A stretch of 41,618 nt of DNA, from the NCBI RefSeq assembly GCF_030068455.1, contig NZ_JAQOSQ010000031.1, positions 1 to 41,618 of the forward strand, read 5' to 3'. A program made the position numbers and the translations under genes. Source of the DNA: Roseofilum casamattae BLCC-M143. GTDB taxonomy: Bacteria; Cyanobacteriota; Cyanobacteriia; Cyanobacteriales; Desertifilaceae. This document shows, one piece after another, positions 15,171-23,872 of the stretch. Under the pieces are notes generated by a model. It saw only the letters and a program-made list of their open reading frames with translations, was not told the DNA's origin and did no database searches. Each line of letters begins with the position of its first letter. Position 1 is the first letter of the stretch.

Positions 15171-16001
15171 TTAATTGCCAACCGAATTAACCACTTGCAT
15201 CCGTTGGGTAACCATCGTAATTCCATCGCCGCGAATTAACACCGCAGAGATCCAGCGAGGTTCGGCAACCGCAGGAGCAACGCCCAGTTTAAACAAACCT
15301 CCAGCCGAAAGAACTTCTAGATCGATCGCGCCGGATTCCATATAACTTTTAGCATTAATGGGTTCTTCCAACACCGCCCCGAGTAAGATATCATTCCCCA
15401 GAGGTTCGATCGCGATCGCATCCAAACTAAAACGCTCGCCAGTGCGCACTTGTTCGGGTAATTGAAACTTCACTGTTGGCGGATTTTCTCCCGACGTTAA
15501 TGTCGTTTTCTCCGATAAAATTTCTTGAGCCACCAACTTTTGATTTTGCCACTGCTGGCGCGATTTCACCACCGCTTCCATGGCCATCACCCGGCCCAAC
15601 GTCTGCTTCTGCCCGCGAATTGTCGTCGTGGTTTGCGCGATCCAACGGTCTCCCTCCTGCGTCCAAGAGTCAACTTTCGTTGTATAGCTGATTTGCGAAT
15701 AGTCTTTCCACAAATCGCTTAAAATATCCGCCATCGTCGCCCGAGTCAGTCCGTCCTGGTGACTAAAGTCCTCGTCATAATATTGCAACACGCCATCGAG
15801 ATTCTTCTGACTGGCATTAGCATCAATTTGCGCGATCGCCTCTGCCAACTCTTCCGGTACAGTTTCTACAGCACGAGCTGCCAGAGTTCCCCCCGCCAAC
15901 CCAAACCCAATAGATAAGCTTAGCACCAGTGGAGTCCACCAGCGCGCTGGAAGCAGGCGAGCGGTAAGGCGTTGCGTAGAAACAGAAGAATTCTTCATCA
16001 T
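15171..16001 (-). CDS. Exported NTF2/SnoaL-like protein
   Basis: Start codons ATG 16001 and ATG 15998 are adjacent. A basic head, a hydrophobic segment (about 24-42, TPLVLSLSIGFGLAGGTLAA) and ARAVE suggest Sec export with cleavage near residue 45, or an N-terminal anchor. Residues 47-160 resemble an NTF2-like cone: LAEAIAQIDANASQKNLDGV, LQYYDEDFSHQDGLTRATMA, then WTQEGDRWIAQTTTTIRGQ. The second half is beta-rich and unknown. Such domains bind small hydrophobic ligands or act as dimer modules; no catalytic residue is evident. It is divergent from murG. Confidence 0.65.
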   Translation of the reverse strand: MMKNSSVSTQRLTARLLPARWWTPLVLSLSIGFGLAGGTLAARAVETVPEELAEAIAQIDANASQKNLDGVLQYYDEDFSHQDGLTRATMADILSDLWKDYSQISYTTKVDSWTQEGDRWIAQTTTTIRGQKQTLGRVMAMEAVVKSRQQWQNQKLVAQEILSEKTTLTSGENPPTVKFQLPEQVRTGERFSLDAIAIEPLGNDILLGAVLEEPINAKSYMESGAIDLEVLSAGGLFKLGVAPAVAEPRWISAVLIRGDGITMVTQRMQVVNSVGN

Positions 16002-16080
16002 AAGATCGGCGATCGATTAGCAGTTATTATTTTATCTGTAATGGTCAGGCGCTATAACACTAGAGTAGCTCATTCACACT

Positions 16081-16093
16081 GTAAATTATTTAC
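16081..16093. promoter_or_regulatory. 13-bp palindrome before murG
   Basis: GTAAATTATTTAC is a perfect dyad around a central T, ending 13 bp before the murG ATG at 16107. Its position could place a bound regulator over the ribosome site or transcript start. Evidence is symmetry alone. Confidence 0.25.
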
Positions 16094-16106
16094 TGTACGT
16101 TATTTT

Positions 16107-17171
16107 ATGCCCGATTTGCCCATGAGACTCTTAATTGCTGCAAGTGGAACTGGAGGACATTTATTCCCCGCCCTCGCAGTTGCCGAACACCTGGAAGATT
16201 GCCAAATTGATTGGTTAGGGGTTCCCAACCGCCTGGAAACGGAATTAGTGAAGGATAAATATCCCTTACACCAGATCCAAGTTGAAGGGTTTCAGAGCAA
16301 ATTGAGTCTTGAGAGTCTGAGAATCGCCCAACGGCTGGTAAGTTCCATTGGCGACTGTCGGCGCTTGCTTAAGGACAAGCAAATCCAAGCCGTATTTACC
16401 ACCGGAGGCTATATTGCCGCTCCCATCATTATCGCCGCAAAATCCCTCGGTATCCCCGTTCTCCTCCACGAGTCTAACGCCCTTCCGGGAAAAGTCGCTC
16501 GCCTCTTCGCCCCGTGGTGTCATACCGTCGCCATTGGGTTTGCCGCAGCGCAAGATTATCTGAAAGGAACGCGAGCGGTTTGCGTCGGAACTCCAGTCCG
16601 CGAGCAGTTTTTCCATCCCCAACCCCTCACTCTGGATATTCCCGATGATGCTCCCCTCATTCTAGTTATCGGCGGCTCTCAAGGCGCTGTTGCTGTCAAT
16701 CAATTGGTGCGCGCTTGCGTGACGGACTGGTTGGCACGGGGATGTGTGGTGGTTCATCTAACTGGCAATAACGACCCCGATGCCAATTCCGTATCCGATC
16801 CTCGGTATATTACCTTGCCTTTCTATGATAATGTCGCCGCTCTACTCGAGCGAGCCACCCTCGCCGTCAGCCGTTCCGGAGCGGGTACATTAACTGAATT
16901 AGCTATTTCTCGAACTCCTGCTATTCTCATTCCTTATCCTTATGCGGCAGACAACCACCAAGCGCGCAATGCCGACAGTTTCGTGGGTTCTGGTGCTGCC
17001 CGAGCGTTTTCCCAAAGCGAGCTAACCTCCGAGCAGCTCAATGGTCAGGTTTTAGAGTTGTTGGGTTCCCCAGAAACTCTCCAGACTATGGCCGCAGCCA
17101 TGGCATCTCTGGCCGTGCCAGACAGTGCGGAACAAATTGCCAACTTACTCGTGCAAATGGCGATCGCATAA
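16107..17171 (+). CDS. murG: UDP-N-acetylglucosamine--undecaprenyl-pyrophosphoryl-MurNAc-pentapeptide transferase
   Basis: MurG adds GlcNAc to lipid I to form lipid II on the inner face of the cytoplasmic membrane, the last cytoplasmic step of peptidoglycan synthesis. The start is taken at ATG 16107 (354 residues, normal for the family); ATG 16122 (MRLLIAASGTGGHLFPALAV) is an alternative, while the frame is open further upstream without family resemblance. It has the GxGGH loop, then VFTTGGYIAAP and LLHESNALPGKVARLFAP, the second glycine loop VIGGSQGAVAVNQL, and the donor-site SRSGAGTLTELAISRTPAIL. Both GT-B halves are complete. No mur or fts genes are adjacent. Confidence 0.95.
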   Translation: MPDLPMRLLIAASGTGGHLFPALAVAEHLEDCQIDWLGVPNRLETELVKDKYPLHQIQVEGFQSKLSLESLRIAQRLVSSIGDCRRLLKDKQIQAVFTTGGYIAAPIIIAAKSLGIPVLLHESNALPGKVARLFAPWCHTVAIGFAAAQDYLKGTRAVCVGTPVREQFFHPQPLTLDIPDDAPLILVIGGSQGAVAVNQLVRACVTDWLARGCVVVHLTGNNDPDANSVSDPRYITLPFYDNVAALLERATLAVSRSGAGTLTELAISRTPAILIPYPYAADNHQARNADSFVGSGAARAFSQSELTSEQLNGQVLELLGSPETLQTMAAAMASLAVPDSAEQIANLLVQMAIA

Positions 17172-17361
17172 CCATTTTACCGATCCGCTCTAGAGTTTAA
17201 ATTCATACCAGCTTAATGGTTTAAAGTCGAGAGAAACCGTTCCCGCGATTCTTGCCTAATTCTGCCTTCTCGGATCGCAACTTGTAATTGCATAAATGCT
17301 TGCCAGAATGTGTCAAAATAGTTGAGTACAGCGAATAATTGACCCCGCAGGAGTTTAACTC

Positions 17362-19920
17362 GTGGAATCTCGATACCATCCCGCAGACATTGAGGAAAAA
17401 TGGCAACAAACTTGGACGGAACAGGCGATCGATAGTACCCTCACCGATGCGACCCTGCCCAAGTTTTATGCCCTTTCCATGTTTCCTTATCCGTCGGGAA
17501 ACCTGCATATGGGTCATGTTAGAAATTACACGATAACAGATGTCATTGCCAGAGTCTATCGGATGCGCGGCTATCGGGTGTTGCATCCGATGGGATGGGA
17601 TGCTTTTGGTTTGCCGGCAGAAAATGCGGCGATCGAACGAGGCATTCATCCGGCAAAATGGACCTATGCGAATATCGCACAAATGAAAGCCGAGTTGCAG
17701 CGGTTGGGTTTATCCTACGACTGGGATAGAGAAGTGGCGACCTGCTCCCCGGATTATTACCGCTGGACTCAGTGGATTTTCCAGCAGTTTTTCCACGCCG
17801 GTTTGGCATATCAGAAAGAAGCTTCGGTGAACTGGGATCCGGTAGACCAAACGGTTTTGGCCAACGAACAAGTCGATAGCGAGGGGTATTCCTGGCGCTC
17901 CGGTGCGAAGGTGGAGCGCAAGTTGTTGAAGCAGTGGTTTTTCAAGATTACGGACTACGCGGAAGAGCTATTGCAAGATTTGGATAAGCTTTCGGGATGG
18001 CCGGAGCGGGTGAAGTTGATGCAGGCAAACTGGATTGGAAAATCCGTGGGTGCTTATTTAGAATTTCCCATTGTGGGATCGGAGGATAAAATTGCTGTCT
18101 TTACCACTCGTCCGGATACGGTGTATGGGGTGACTTATGTGGTACTCGCGCCAGAGCATCCCTTGACATTGCAAGTGACGACTGGCGATCGCAAAATAGC
18201 AGTAAATGAGTTTATCGAATCTGTCGCCGGAGAGAGCGAAATCGATCGCACGGCGGAAGATAAACCAAAACGGGGTATCCCCACCGGAGGCATGGCGATT
18301 AATCCGTTTACCGGCGAGGAAATTCCCATCTGGATTGCCGATTACGTGTTATACGAATATGGAACCGGTGCGGTGATGGGCGTTCCCGCTCACGACGCGC
18401 GGGATTTCCAGTTTGCGACGCAGCAGCAATTGCCGATTAAAGTTGTCATTACTCCAACCCAAGGAGAAGAACCAGAAACCTTGGAGGCAGCTTATACGGA
18501 ACCGGGATATATGGTTAATTCGGGGATGTTTGACGGCGCGCCCTCCACGGAAGGAAAGCAAGCCATTATCGACTATGCCCAAAGCCAAGGCTACGGGAAA
18601 GCGAGAGTGCAGTACCGCTTGCGGGATTGGTTGATTTCTCGGCAGCGCTATTGGGGCGTTCCCATTCCCGTGGTTCACTGTCCTAATTGTGGTGCGGTTC
18701 CCGTTCCAGAAGAGGAATTGCCGGTACGGTTGCCGGAAGATGTGGAATTCAGTGGTAAAGGGGCTTCTCCCCTGGCTCAGTTAGAAGACTGGCTCAACGT
18801 TCCTTGTCCCACTTGCGGTACTCCGGCGAAACGGGAAACCGATACCATGGATACGTTTATCGATTCTTCCTGGTATTTCCTCCGCTATCCCGATGCGACG
18901 AATGAGGGCGCGGTCTTTGACTCAGCGAAAACGAATGACTGGATGCCGGTAGACCAGTACGTGGGCGGTATCGAACATGCCATCTTGCACTTATTGTACT
19001 CCCGCTTCTTTACGAAAGTGTTGCGCGATCGCGGCTTACTCAATTTCGACGAACCCTTCCAGCGCTTGCTCACCCAAGGTATGGTGCAGTCGCTAACCTA
19101 CAAGAACACGGAAACCGGTAAGTATATTCCGGCTGAGAAAATCGCGGATATTGATAATCCGACCGATCCTACCACAGGAGACCCGCTTACTCCTTGCTAT
19201 GAAAAAATGTCCAAGTCGAAATACAACGGTATTGCTCCCTTAACGGTATTGGAAAAATACGGCGCGGATACGGCACGGATGTTTATTCTGTTCAAAGCGC
19301 CGCCAGAAAAAGATCTGGAATGGGACGATGCGGACGTAGAAGGACAATTCCGTTTTCTCAACCGAGTTTGGCGCTTGGTGATGGAATTTATCGAGAAGCA
19401 AGGGGAGAGCAAGGCAGAAGATTCTAAAGTAGAAAAAGACCTCCGTCGCGCTATTCATACAGCGATTAAAGAAATTACCGACGACTTGGAAGGAGACTAT
19501 CAGTTTAATACGGCAGTTTCCGAGATGATGAAACTGAGCAATGCATTGAATGATGTCAGTTGTATCGCTTCTCCAGTGTATGAAGAAGGCATCCAAACCT
19601 TGCTCTTATTATTAGCTCCGTTTGCGCCCCATATTGCCGAAGAACTCTGGCAAACCTTGGGTCATTCCGAGTCCATTCACCGTCAATCTTGGCCGGTGGT
19701 GGATGAAAGTGCTTTAGTCGTCGATGAGATTACTTTAGTTATCCAAATTATGGGTAAAACCCGAGGCACGGTGGAAGTTCCGGCGACAGAAGATAAGGCA
19801 CTTTTGGAGCAATACGCTCGCGAGTCGGAAGTAGCCCAGCGCTATATTGATGGCAAGGAAATCAAGAAAGTTATTGTGGTTCCGAAACGCAATTTAGTCA
19901 ACTTCGTCGTTGCGGGTTAA
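17362..19920 (+). CDS. leuS: Leucyl-tRNA synthetase
   Basis: This 852-residue class I synthetase charges tRNA-Leu. Translation starts at GTG 17362 ([17 protein letters not shown]), the standard bacterial LeuRS N-terminus. The HIGH motif appears as [15 protein letters not shown] (about 43-57). The CP1 editing domain has [20 protein letters not shown] and the [15 protein letters not shown] loop. There is a CPNCG/CPTCG zinc-type module near 430-475, and KMSKS at 615-619 in [11 protein letters not shown]. The anticodon-binding and C-terminal domains are complete. The 190 bp before it (17172-17361) hold no gene and must carry its promoter and leader. Confidence 0.97.
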   Translation: MESRYHPADIEEKWQQTWTEQAIDSTLTDATLPKFYALSMFPYPSGNLHMGHVRNYTITDVIARVYRMRGYRVLHPMGWDAFGLPAENAAIERGIHPAKWTYANIAQMKAELQRLGLSYDWDREVATCSPDYYRWTQWIFQQFFHAGLAYQKEASVNWDPVDQTVLANEQVDSEGYSWRSGAKVERKLLKQWFFKITDYAEELLQDLDKLSGWPERVKLMQANWIGKSVGAYLEFPIVGSEDKIAVFTTRPDTVYGVTYVVLAPEHPLTLQVTTGDRKIAVNEFIESVAGESEIDRTAEDKPKRGIPTGGMAINPFTGEEIPIWIADYVLYEYGTGAVMGVPAHDARDFQFATQQQLPIKVVITPTQGEEPETLEAAYTEPGYMVNSGMFDGAPSTEGKQAIIDYAQSQGYGKARVQYRLRDWLISRQRYWGVPIPVVHCPNCGAVPVPEEELPVRLPEDVEFSGKGASPLAQLEDWLNVPCPTCGTPAKRETDTMDTFIDSSWYFLRYPDATNEGAVFDSAKTNDWMPVDQYVGGIEHAILHLLYSRFFTKVLRDRGLLNFDEPFQRLLTQGMVQSLTYKNTETGKYIPAEKIADIDNPTDPTTGDPLTPCYEKMSKSKYNGIAPLTVLEKYGADTARMFILFKAPPEKDLEWDDADVEGQFRFLNRVWRLVMEFIEKQGESKAEDSKVEKDLRRAIHTAIKEITDDLEGDYQFNTAVSEMMKLSNALNDVSCIASPVYEEGIQTLLLLLAPFAPHIAEELWQTLGHSESIHRQSWPVVDESALVVDEITLVIQIMGKTRGTVEVPATEDKALLEQYARESEVAQRYIDGKEIKKVIVVPKRNLVNFVVAG

Positions 19921-19940
19921 GTAACCAGGATGATAGGGTC

Positions 19941-19955
19941 AGAAACCGGGTTTCT
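19941..19955 (+). terminator. Palindrome AGAAACCGGGTTTCT after leuS
   Basis: A 7-bp-arm dyad around a single G, located 21 bp after the leuS stop and followed by TCC and not by a T-run. I recall AGAAACC-GGTTTCT type palindromes as frequent short repeats in cyanobacterial intergenic DNA, so it may be a dispersed repeat working as a weak terminator or RNA 3'-end stabiliser. Termination is inferred. Confidence 0.35.
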
Positions 19956-20029
19956 TCCAGCAATACCTTCGCCAATAGGCTCAGGGCTATTGAAGACGAA
20001 TGAGTGGCGTTAGCCAAATGTGGGAGACT

Positions 20030-20158
20030 CTTGAGGGGGCGACAAGGATGCTGAAAAGCTTAGCCCATGAGGGGAATAGACGAAAGAGGTAAAAAAAGAT
20101 AGGCTAGGAATTGTCAACTTTGCAGTCTGTCTTCTAGCTTGTTTGTCGCCCCTTCAGG
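20030..20158. ncRNA. Candidate structured RNA or small non-autonomous repeat element
   Basis: CTTGAGGGGGCGACAA (20030-20045) pairs along its full 16 nt with TTGTCGCCCCTTCAGG (20143-20158). The only two non-Watson-Crick positions are U-G and G-U, which would keep an RNA helix intact. Inside, GCTGAAAAGC (a 3-bp stem with a GAAA loop) and GGCTAGGAA/TTCTAGCTT offer further helices. The size is about 129 nt. It matches no RNA family I can name: not tmRNA, SRP RNA or RNase P as far as I can tell. A MITE-like element with terminal repeats is the alternative. Strand of transcription is unknown. Confidence 0.4.
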
Positions 20159-20250
20159 TCAGAGACACTATATATCGTTTGGCTGGCATGGTTTGTTGAC
20201 TTTTTCCACTCTACCTCTCTATTATCTGCCATTTCTGCATTGACGCAACA

Positions 20251-22167
20251 CTAGGTCGAGGTTTCGGAATGTTGAAATAATAAACGAGCAGCTCCTTGAA
20301 TGCGATCGCCCGCAGCAATAGAGCGAGGTAATCGAGGAAGATGAATTATCGTTTGTGCTGGGTTTTCTGACTCTAACCTCAAAATATTCTCTCGATCTCC
20401 ACTGTAGTTCTCCACCACGTACCGCTGACACACGCTTAATTCCTGCAAAGATTGACTGAGACGTTCGTGTTCTGCCAATATCGCCTGTTGATTTTGCACT
20501 ACTCCAATAAACTCAGTATGTTGACTATCTTTGAGCTGTTTTTGGGCTGTAGTTGCCCGTTTTCTGAGAGCGCGAAGAGTCGTCATAAACTCGGTCCGTC
20601 CCAAAACATCTTGATATTTAATCCACAGCTTAAAAATCCAGGCTAACCAGTCAGCTAAAGCCGTTGGCATTTCCAGAAACCGCAATAGATGACCCGTTGG
20701 TGCCGTATCCAAAATAATTAAATCTTGTTCCCCCGTTTCCAACAGTTCCATAATCGCCATTAAGGCCAGAATTTCATCAATTCCTGGAAAAGAAAGAGAG
20801 ACGAGTTTGCGCCACGCTTCCGGGCCGTAGAGCATTTGCAAATTCTCCTGAGTGGGAGAGTCGCCACTAATCATTTCTGCTAGTTCCCAGAGATAGTCTT
20901 CGCGAAACTGGTTTAACAGAATTTGCGCGTCAATTTCCACGGCTGTCAGATTCGGCAGCAGCATGACTTCGGGAGTATGCTCTAGAGATCGGCCGAAGGC
21001 ATCTCCCAGGGAGTGAGCCGGATCGATAGAAACTGCTCTGATCTTAGCTTCTGGATGTTTCTGTGCCATGGCAAATGCGATCGCAGCAGCGACGGTGGTT
21101 TTGCCAACTCCTCCTTTCCCACCCACAATAATCAGGCGGCGCTGTTGGGCAATAAAGTCCGGTAAACCCGGAGGAATGGGATCGGGCCAGAGTATTTTTG
21201 TGTCGGGAAAAGACGCGTTCTCTACTACCACTGGTGCGATCTTAGAGATCAGTTCGTCTAGTGCAACCGCTCCCAGAGGAGGAGCCACGCATTGCCAGCT
21301 TCCGAGTAAGGGCATCTCCCCAGCAATTTCTCGAAACTGGGGCAAAAGTTCTTGTTGTTCGGCGGCTTTATCTTGCTCTGGGGCAGATAAGATCTCAGAG
21401 GGGGGGACTAAGCGGTTCAACCAAATGCCGCCAAAGGGAATCTGTAATTGTTGCAGAGCGGTCACAAATCGCTGGGTCTCGGCGAGACTCATGGCTTCGG
21501 CAATACCGACCACAATGCAGTGAGTGCGATCGCGATCTTGCAATAAGTCCCGTCCCGTTTGCAGGTCGTGCTGCATCTCCTGCAAAAACTCATCGGCGTT
21601 ATCGTCCCGATATTTTCCGGTAAAGGCTTGGGAAATGGCGCGATGCTTTTCTTGGAATAAGTCTAGTGCTTCGAGAAAGCGATCGAGAAAATCCATCAAT
21701 CCCAATAGGTTCAGCGCATGGCCGCTCGGCGCCATATCCACCACAATGCGATCGACCTCTTCCTCGCGCAACAACCGTTGAATCTCCAGAAGTCCCATGA
21801 GTTCGTCTAATCCCGGCCAGCTTAAGTCCCAAACTGGCGTTAAATCTTCCGCCTCGGCAAAACTTCCTCGTTCTACTAATAGTTGCAAAACGTCGCCATA
21901 GCGCGCTTTGAACTCTTGCAGCAGTTCGTTGGCATCGAGGGCTTGCACTTGTAGGTTCGCCAGATCGGCTAAGGGTTGGCGATCGCTACTCACCGTAGAT
22001 TGTAAGACATCTCCCAAAGAATGGGCGGGATCGGTAGACAGGAGCAGAATTTTTTCTTCCGGAAACTGCTCGGCCCAGCGACGAGCAAATCCACAGGATA
22101 AGGTAGTTTTGCCAACTCCTCCTTTACCGCTTAAGAATAAAAGTTGCAGGCGATCGTATTGGTTCAT
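20251..22167 (-). CDS. ArsA/Get3-family ATPase with two tandem domains
   Basis: The 638-residue protein holds two complete ArsA/Get3-type SIMIBI domains. Domain 1 has the deviant Walker A SGKGGVGKTTL (13-23), STDPAHSLGDVL (44-55) and DMAPSGHALNLLGL (144-157). Domain 2 has GGKGGVGKTTVAAAIAFAMA (349-368), SIDPAHSLGDAFG (380-392) and DTAPTGHLLRFLEMP. The tandem form resembles arsenite-pump ArsA, but no arsB, arsC or arsR lies nearby and the cysteines at hand are few. A Get3-like role in tail-anchored protein handling or another ATPase role is equally likely. Domain 1 has DMAPSGH in place of the usual DTAPTGH, so the two sites may differ in activity. Confidence 0.85.
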   Translation of the reverse strand: MNQYDRLQLLFLSGKGGVGKTTLSCGFARRWAEQFPEEKILLLSTDPAHSLGDVLQSTVSSDRQPLADLANLQVQALDANELLQEFKARYGDVLQLLVERGSFAEAEDLTPVWDLSWPGLDELMGLLEIQRLLREEEVDRIVVDMAPSGHALNLLGLMDFLDRFLEALDLFQEKHRAISQAFTGKYRDDNADEFLQEMQHDLQTGRDLLQDRDRTHCIVVGIAEAMSLAETQRFVTALQQLQIPFGGIWLNRLVPPSEILSAPEQDKAAEQQELLPQFREIAGEMPLLGSWQCVAPPLGAVALDELISKIAPVVVENASFPDTKILWPDPIPPGLPDFIAQQRRLIIVGGKGGVGKTTVAAAIAFAMAQKHPEAKIRAVSIDPAHSLGDAFGRSLEHTPEVMLLPNLTAVEIDAQILLNQFREDYLWELAEMISGDSPTQENLQMLYGPEAWRKLVSLSFPGIDEILALMAIMELLETGEQDLIILDTAPTGHLLRFLEMPTALADWLAWIFKLWIKYQDVLGRTEFMTTLRALRKRATTAQKQLKDSQHTEFIGVVQNQQAILAEHERLSQSLQELSVCQRYVVENYSGDRENILRLESENPAQTIIHLPRLPRSIAAGDRIQGAARLLFQHSETST

Positions 22168-22281
22168 GGCGCGTTCGTTGATACCTAACTCTTAATCATG
22201 GGCGAGTTAGCCACAATTTACAATAAAACTGCTAACAAACCGAGCGCTAAAATAAGATCGTTCTCTACCCGATGAACCCCC

Positions 22282-22869
22282 ATGACTGTCGCACTCGATC
22301 GCCTTACCCTGGAAGACTATCTCCACTACGATGATGGCACAGATACGCTTTACGAATTAGTTAATGGAGAATTAACCGCAATGGCACTCGGTACCGGACA
22401 GCATGGTTCAATTGCTAAATTTCTGGTTAACACATTTGATGCAGAAAACGGTAGGTTGAATCGAGAATGGACGGCATTGCAAGCTAGTGTCGCGATTCAA
22501 TCTCCTCGTGGCGATCGCTGGGATACTGCTCGTATTCCCGATATTACCATTATTCCCAAAGAGCAGTGGCGCGAGTTGCAAAAGTCCGAAGCCATCATTC
22601 ACCTGAACGAAAATCCGCCGCTGTTGGTTGTTGAAGTGGTCAGTGCATCGACGAAAACCGTTGACTACCGAGCCAAGCGTGCGGAATACTGCGTTCTCGA
22701 TATTCCCGAATACTGGGTCGTCGATCCCTTGCAGGAAAGGGTTACAGTATTTACTTGGGATGAAGGATGGTATGACGAAGCGATCTTTACGGGAGGCGAT
22801 CGTATTATTTCGCCGACTTTTAGCGAACTGGAGCTGAACTGCGATCGCGTTTTGCAAGGCGAAACATAA
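22282..22869 (+). CDS. Uma2-family endonuclease-like protein (DUF820)
   Basis: The 195-residue protein fits the Uma2 (PF05685) PD-(D/E)XK-type fold. It has the opening TLEDYLHYDDGTDTLYELVN with GEL, the acidic IPDITIIPKEQW, LLVVEVVSASTKTVDYRAKR with the E-x-V core, and EYWVVDPLQERVTVF. Family members are very abundant in cyanobacteria and are annotated as restriction-like nucleases; physiological targets are not established. It begins at ATG 22282 and is followed after 28 bp by an Rpn-type nuclease gene on the same strand, suggesting one transcript. Confidence 0.85.
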   Translation: MTVALDRLTLEDYLHYDDGTDTLYELVNGELTAMALGTGQHGSIAKFLVNTFDAENGRLNREWTALQASVAIQSPRGDRWDTARIPDITIIPKEQWRELQKSEAIIHLNENPPLLVVEVVSASTKTVDYRAKRAEYCVLDIPEYWVVDPLQERVTVFTWDEGWYDEAIFTGGDRIISPTFSELELNCDRVLQGET

Positions 22870-22897
22870 ATTGAACCATAACATTTAGGGTGCAACC

Positions 22898-23872
22898 ATG
22901 ACTGATTATGACTCGCCGTGGAAAGAAGCCATCTCCATCTACTTTCAAGATTTCATGCGCTTTTTCTTCCCAGATATTGATGCCGATATTGACTGGGGGA
23001 GAGGCTTTGAGTTTCTCGACACCGAGTTGCAGCAAATTAAGCGCGAGACCGAAACCGGACGGCGAGAAGCGGATAAACTGGTTAAACTCTGGCGACGCAA
23101 CGGCGAAGAAACTTGGGTACTCTTGCACGTGGAAATCCAATCTCAGGCTCAATCTGAATTTGCCGAACGCATGTATATCTACAACTCGCGTCTCTTCGAT
23201 ACCTATCGTCGTCCAGTCGTGAGTCTCGCCGTATTAGCTGACGAGCGTCCCTCTTGGCGGCCCCATCGTTACGAGAGAGAATTGTGGGAATGTCAGGCTA
23301 TATTAGAGTTTCCCATAGTTAAGCTCCTTGATTACAATATTAATAAGTTGGAACAAAACCCCAATCCTTTTGCGGCGATCGTGCAAGCTCACCGAGCCGC
23401 ACAGATGATGGGTCAAAACCCAGAAAGCGGTTATGGCAATAAGCTCGCGTTGGTCAAAAGCCTTTATCAACGAGGACTATCTCGCCAAGATATAGTCGAG
23501 CTGTTTCGGCTCATTGATTGGCTTATTGAGTTACCCAAAACCGAAGACCGTCGTTTATGGGAAGAAATTGACAAGTTTGAGCAGGAGGGCGCGATGCCTT
23601 ACATTACTAGTGTGGAACGGTTTGGAATTGAGAAAGGAATCGAGCAAGGAATCGAGCAAGGAATCGAGCAAGGACGACAGGAAGAACGACAGGAAGCTAT
23701 TCTGCGCATCCTGGAAGCACGTTTTACCGAGATCCCGGCGATACTCGAAGAGCAGGTGAGACAGATAGAGAGCTTGGAAGTGCTTGGCGAGTTGTTAACT
23801 CAAGCGGTAACCGCTCAATCTGTACGAGCATTTGCAGAAATTGTTGATGAATCTACCGGTACAGAGTCCTAA
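22898..23872 (+). CDS. Rpn/YhgA-like PD-(D/E)XK nuclease-type protein with DUF4351-like tail
   Basis: The 324-residue protein has the Rpn-type core: FFPDIDADIDWGRGFEFLD, the catalytic-type D in READKLVKLWRRNG and E-x-Q in WVLLHVEIQSQAQSEFAERM, then YIYNSRLFDTYRRPVVSLAV. Rpn proteins promote recA-independent recombination by DNA cleavage. The C-terminal part carries a repeated (E-Q-G-I) stretch and a helical tail of the DUF4351 kind (about 265-315). The three 12-bp repeats at 23636-23671 encode the EQGI units. Its end overlaps the convergent tex gene by 4 bp. Confidence 0.75.
   Translation: MTDYDSPWKEAISIYFQDFMRFFFPDIDADIDWGRGFEFLDTELQQIKRETETGRREADKLVKLWRRNGEETWVLLHVEIQSQAQSEFAERMYIYNSRLFDTYRRPVVSLAVLADERPSWRPHRYERELWECQAILEFPIVKLLDYNINKLEQNPNPFAAIVQAHRAAQMMGQNPESGYGNKLALVKSLYQRGLSRQDIVELFRLIDWLIELPKTEDRRLWEEIDKFEQEGAMPYITSVERFGIEKGIEQGIEQGIEQGRQEERQEAILRILEARFTEIPAILEEQVRQIESLEVLGELLTQAVTAQSVRAFAEIVDESTGTES
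23636..23671 (+). repeat. Three 12-bp tandem repeats inside the Rpn-type gene
   Basis: GGAATCGAGCAA is repeated three times without mismatch, encoding GIEQ units, preceded by a diverged unit (GGAATTGAGAAA at 23624-23635). Because the unit is a multiple of three, copy number can change by slippage without breaking the frame. Confidence 0.8.

Larger units (their letters stand above)
19921..20250. other. Intergenic region between convergent leuS and ArsA-like genes
   Basis: No credible protein gene lies in these 330 bp. From left to right it holds a small palindrome right after leuS (19941-19955), a TGGC-GTTA-GCCA hairpin (20005-20016), and a 129-nt element closed by a 16-bp stem (20030-20158), listed separately. 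The remaining ~90 bp up to the ArsA-like gene are pyrimidine-rich on the plus strand. Terminators for both convergent genes are expected here. Confidence 0.6.

Noticed and set aside
23636-23671. CRISPR-like short repeats
   Set aside because: The units are contiguous without spacers and encode a protein repeat.
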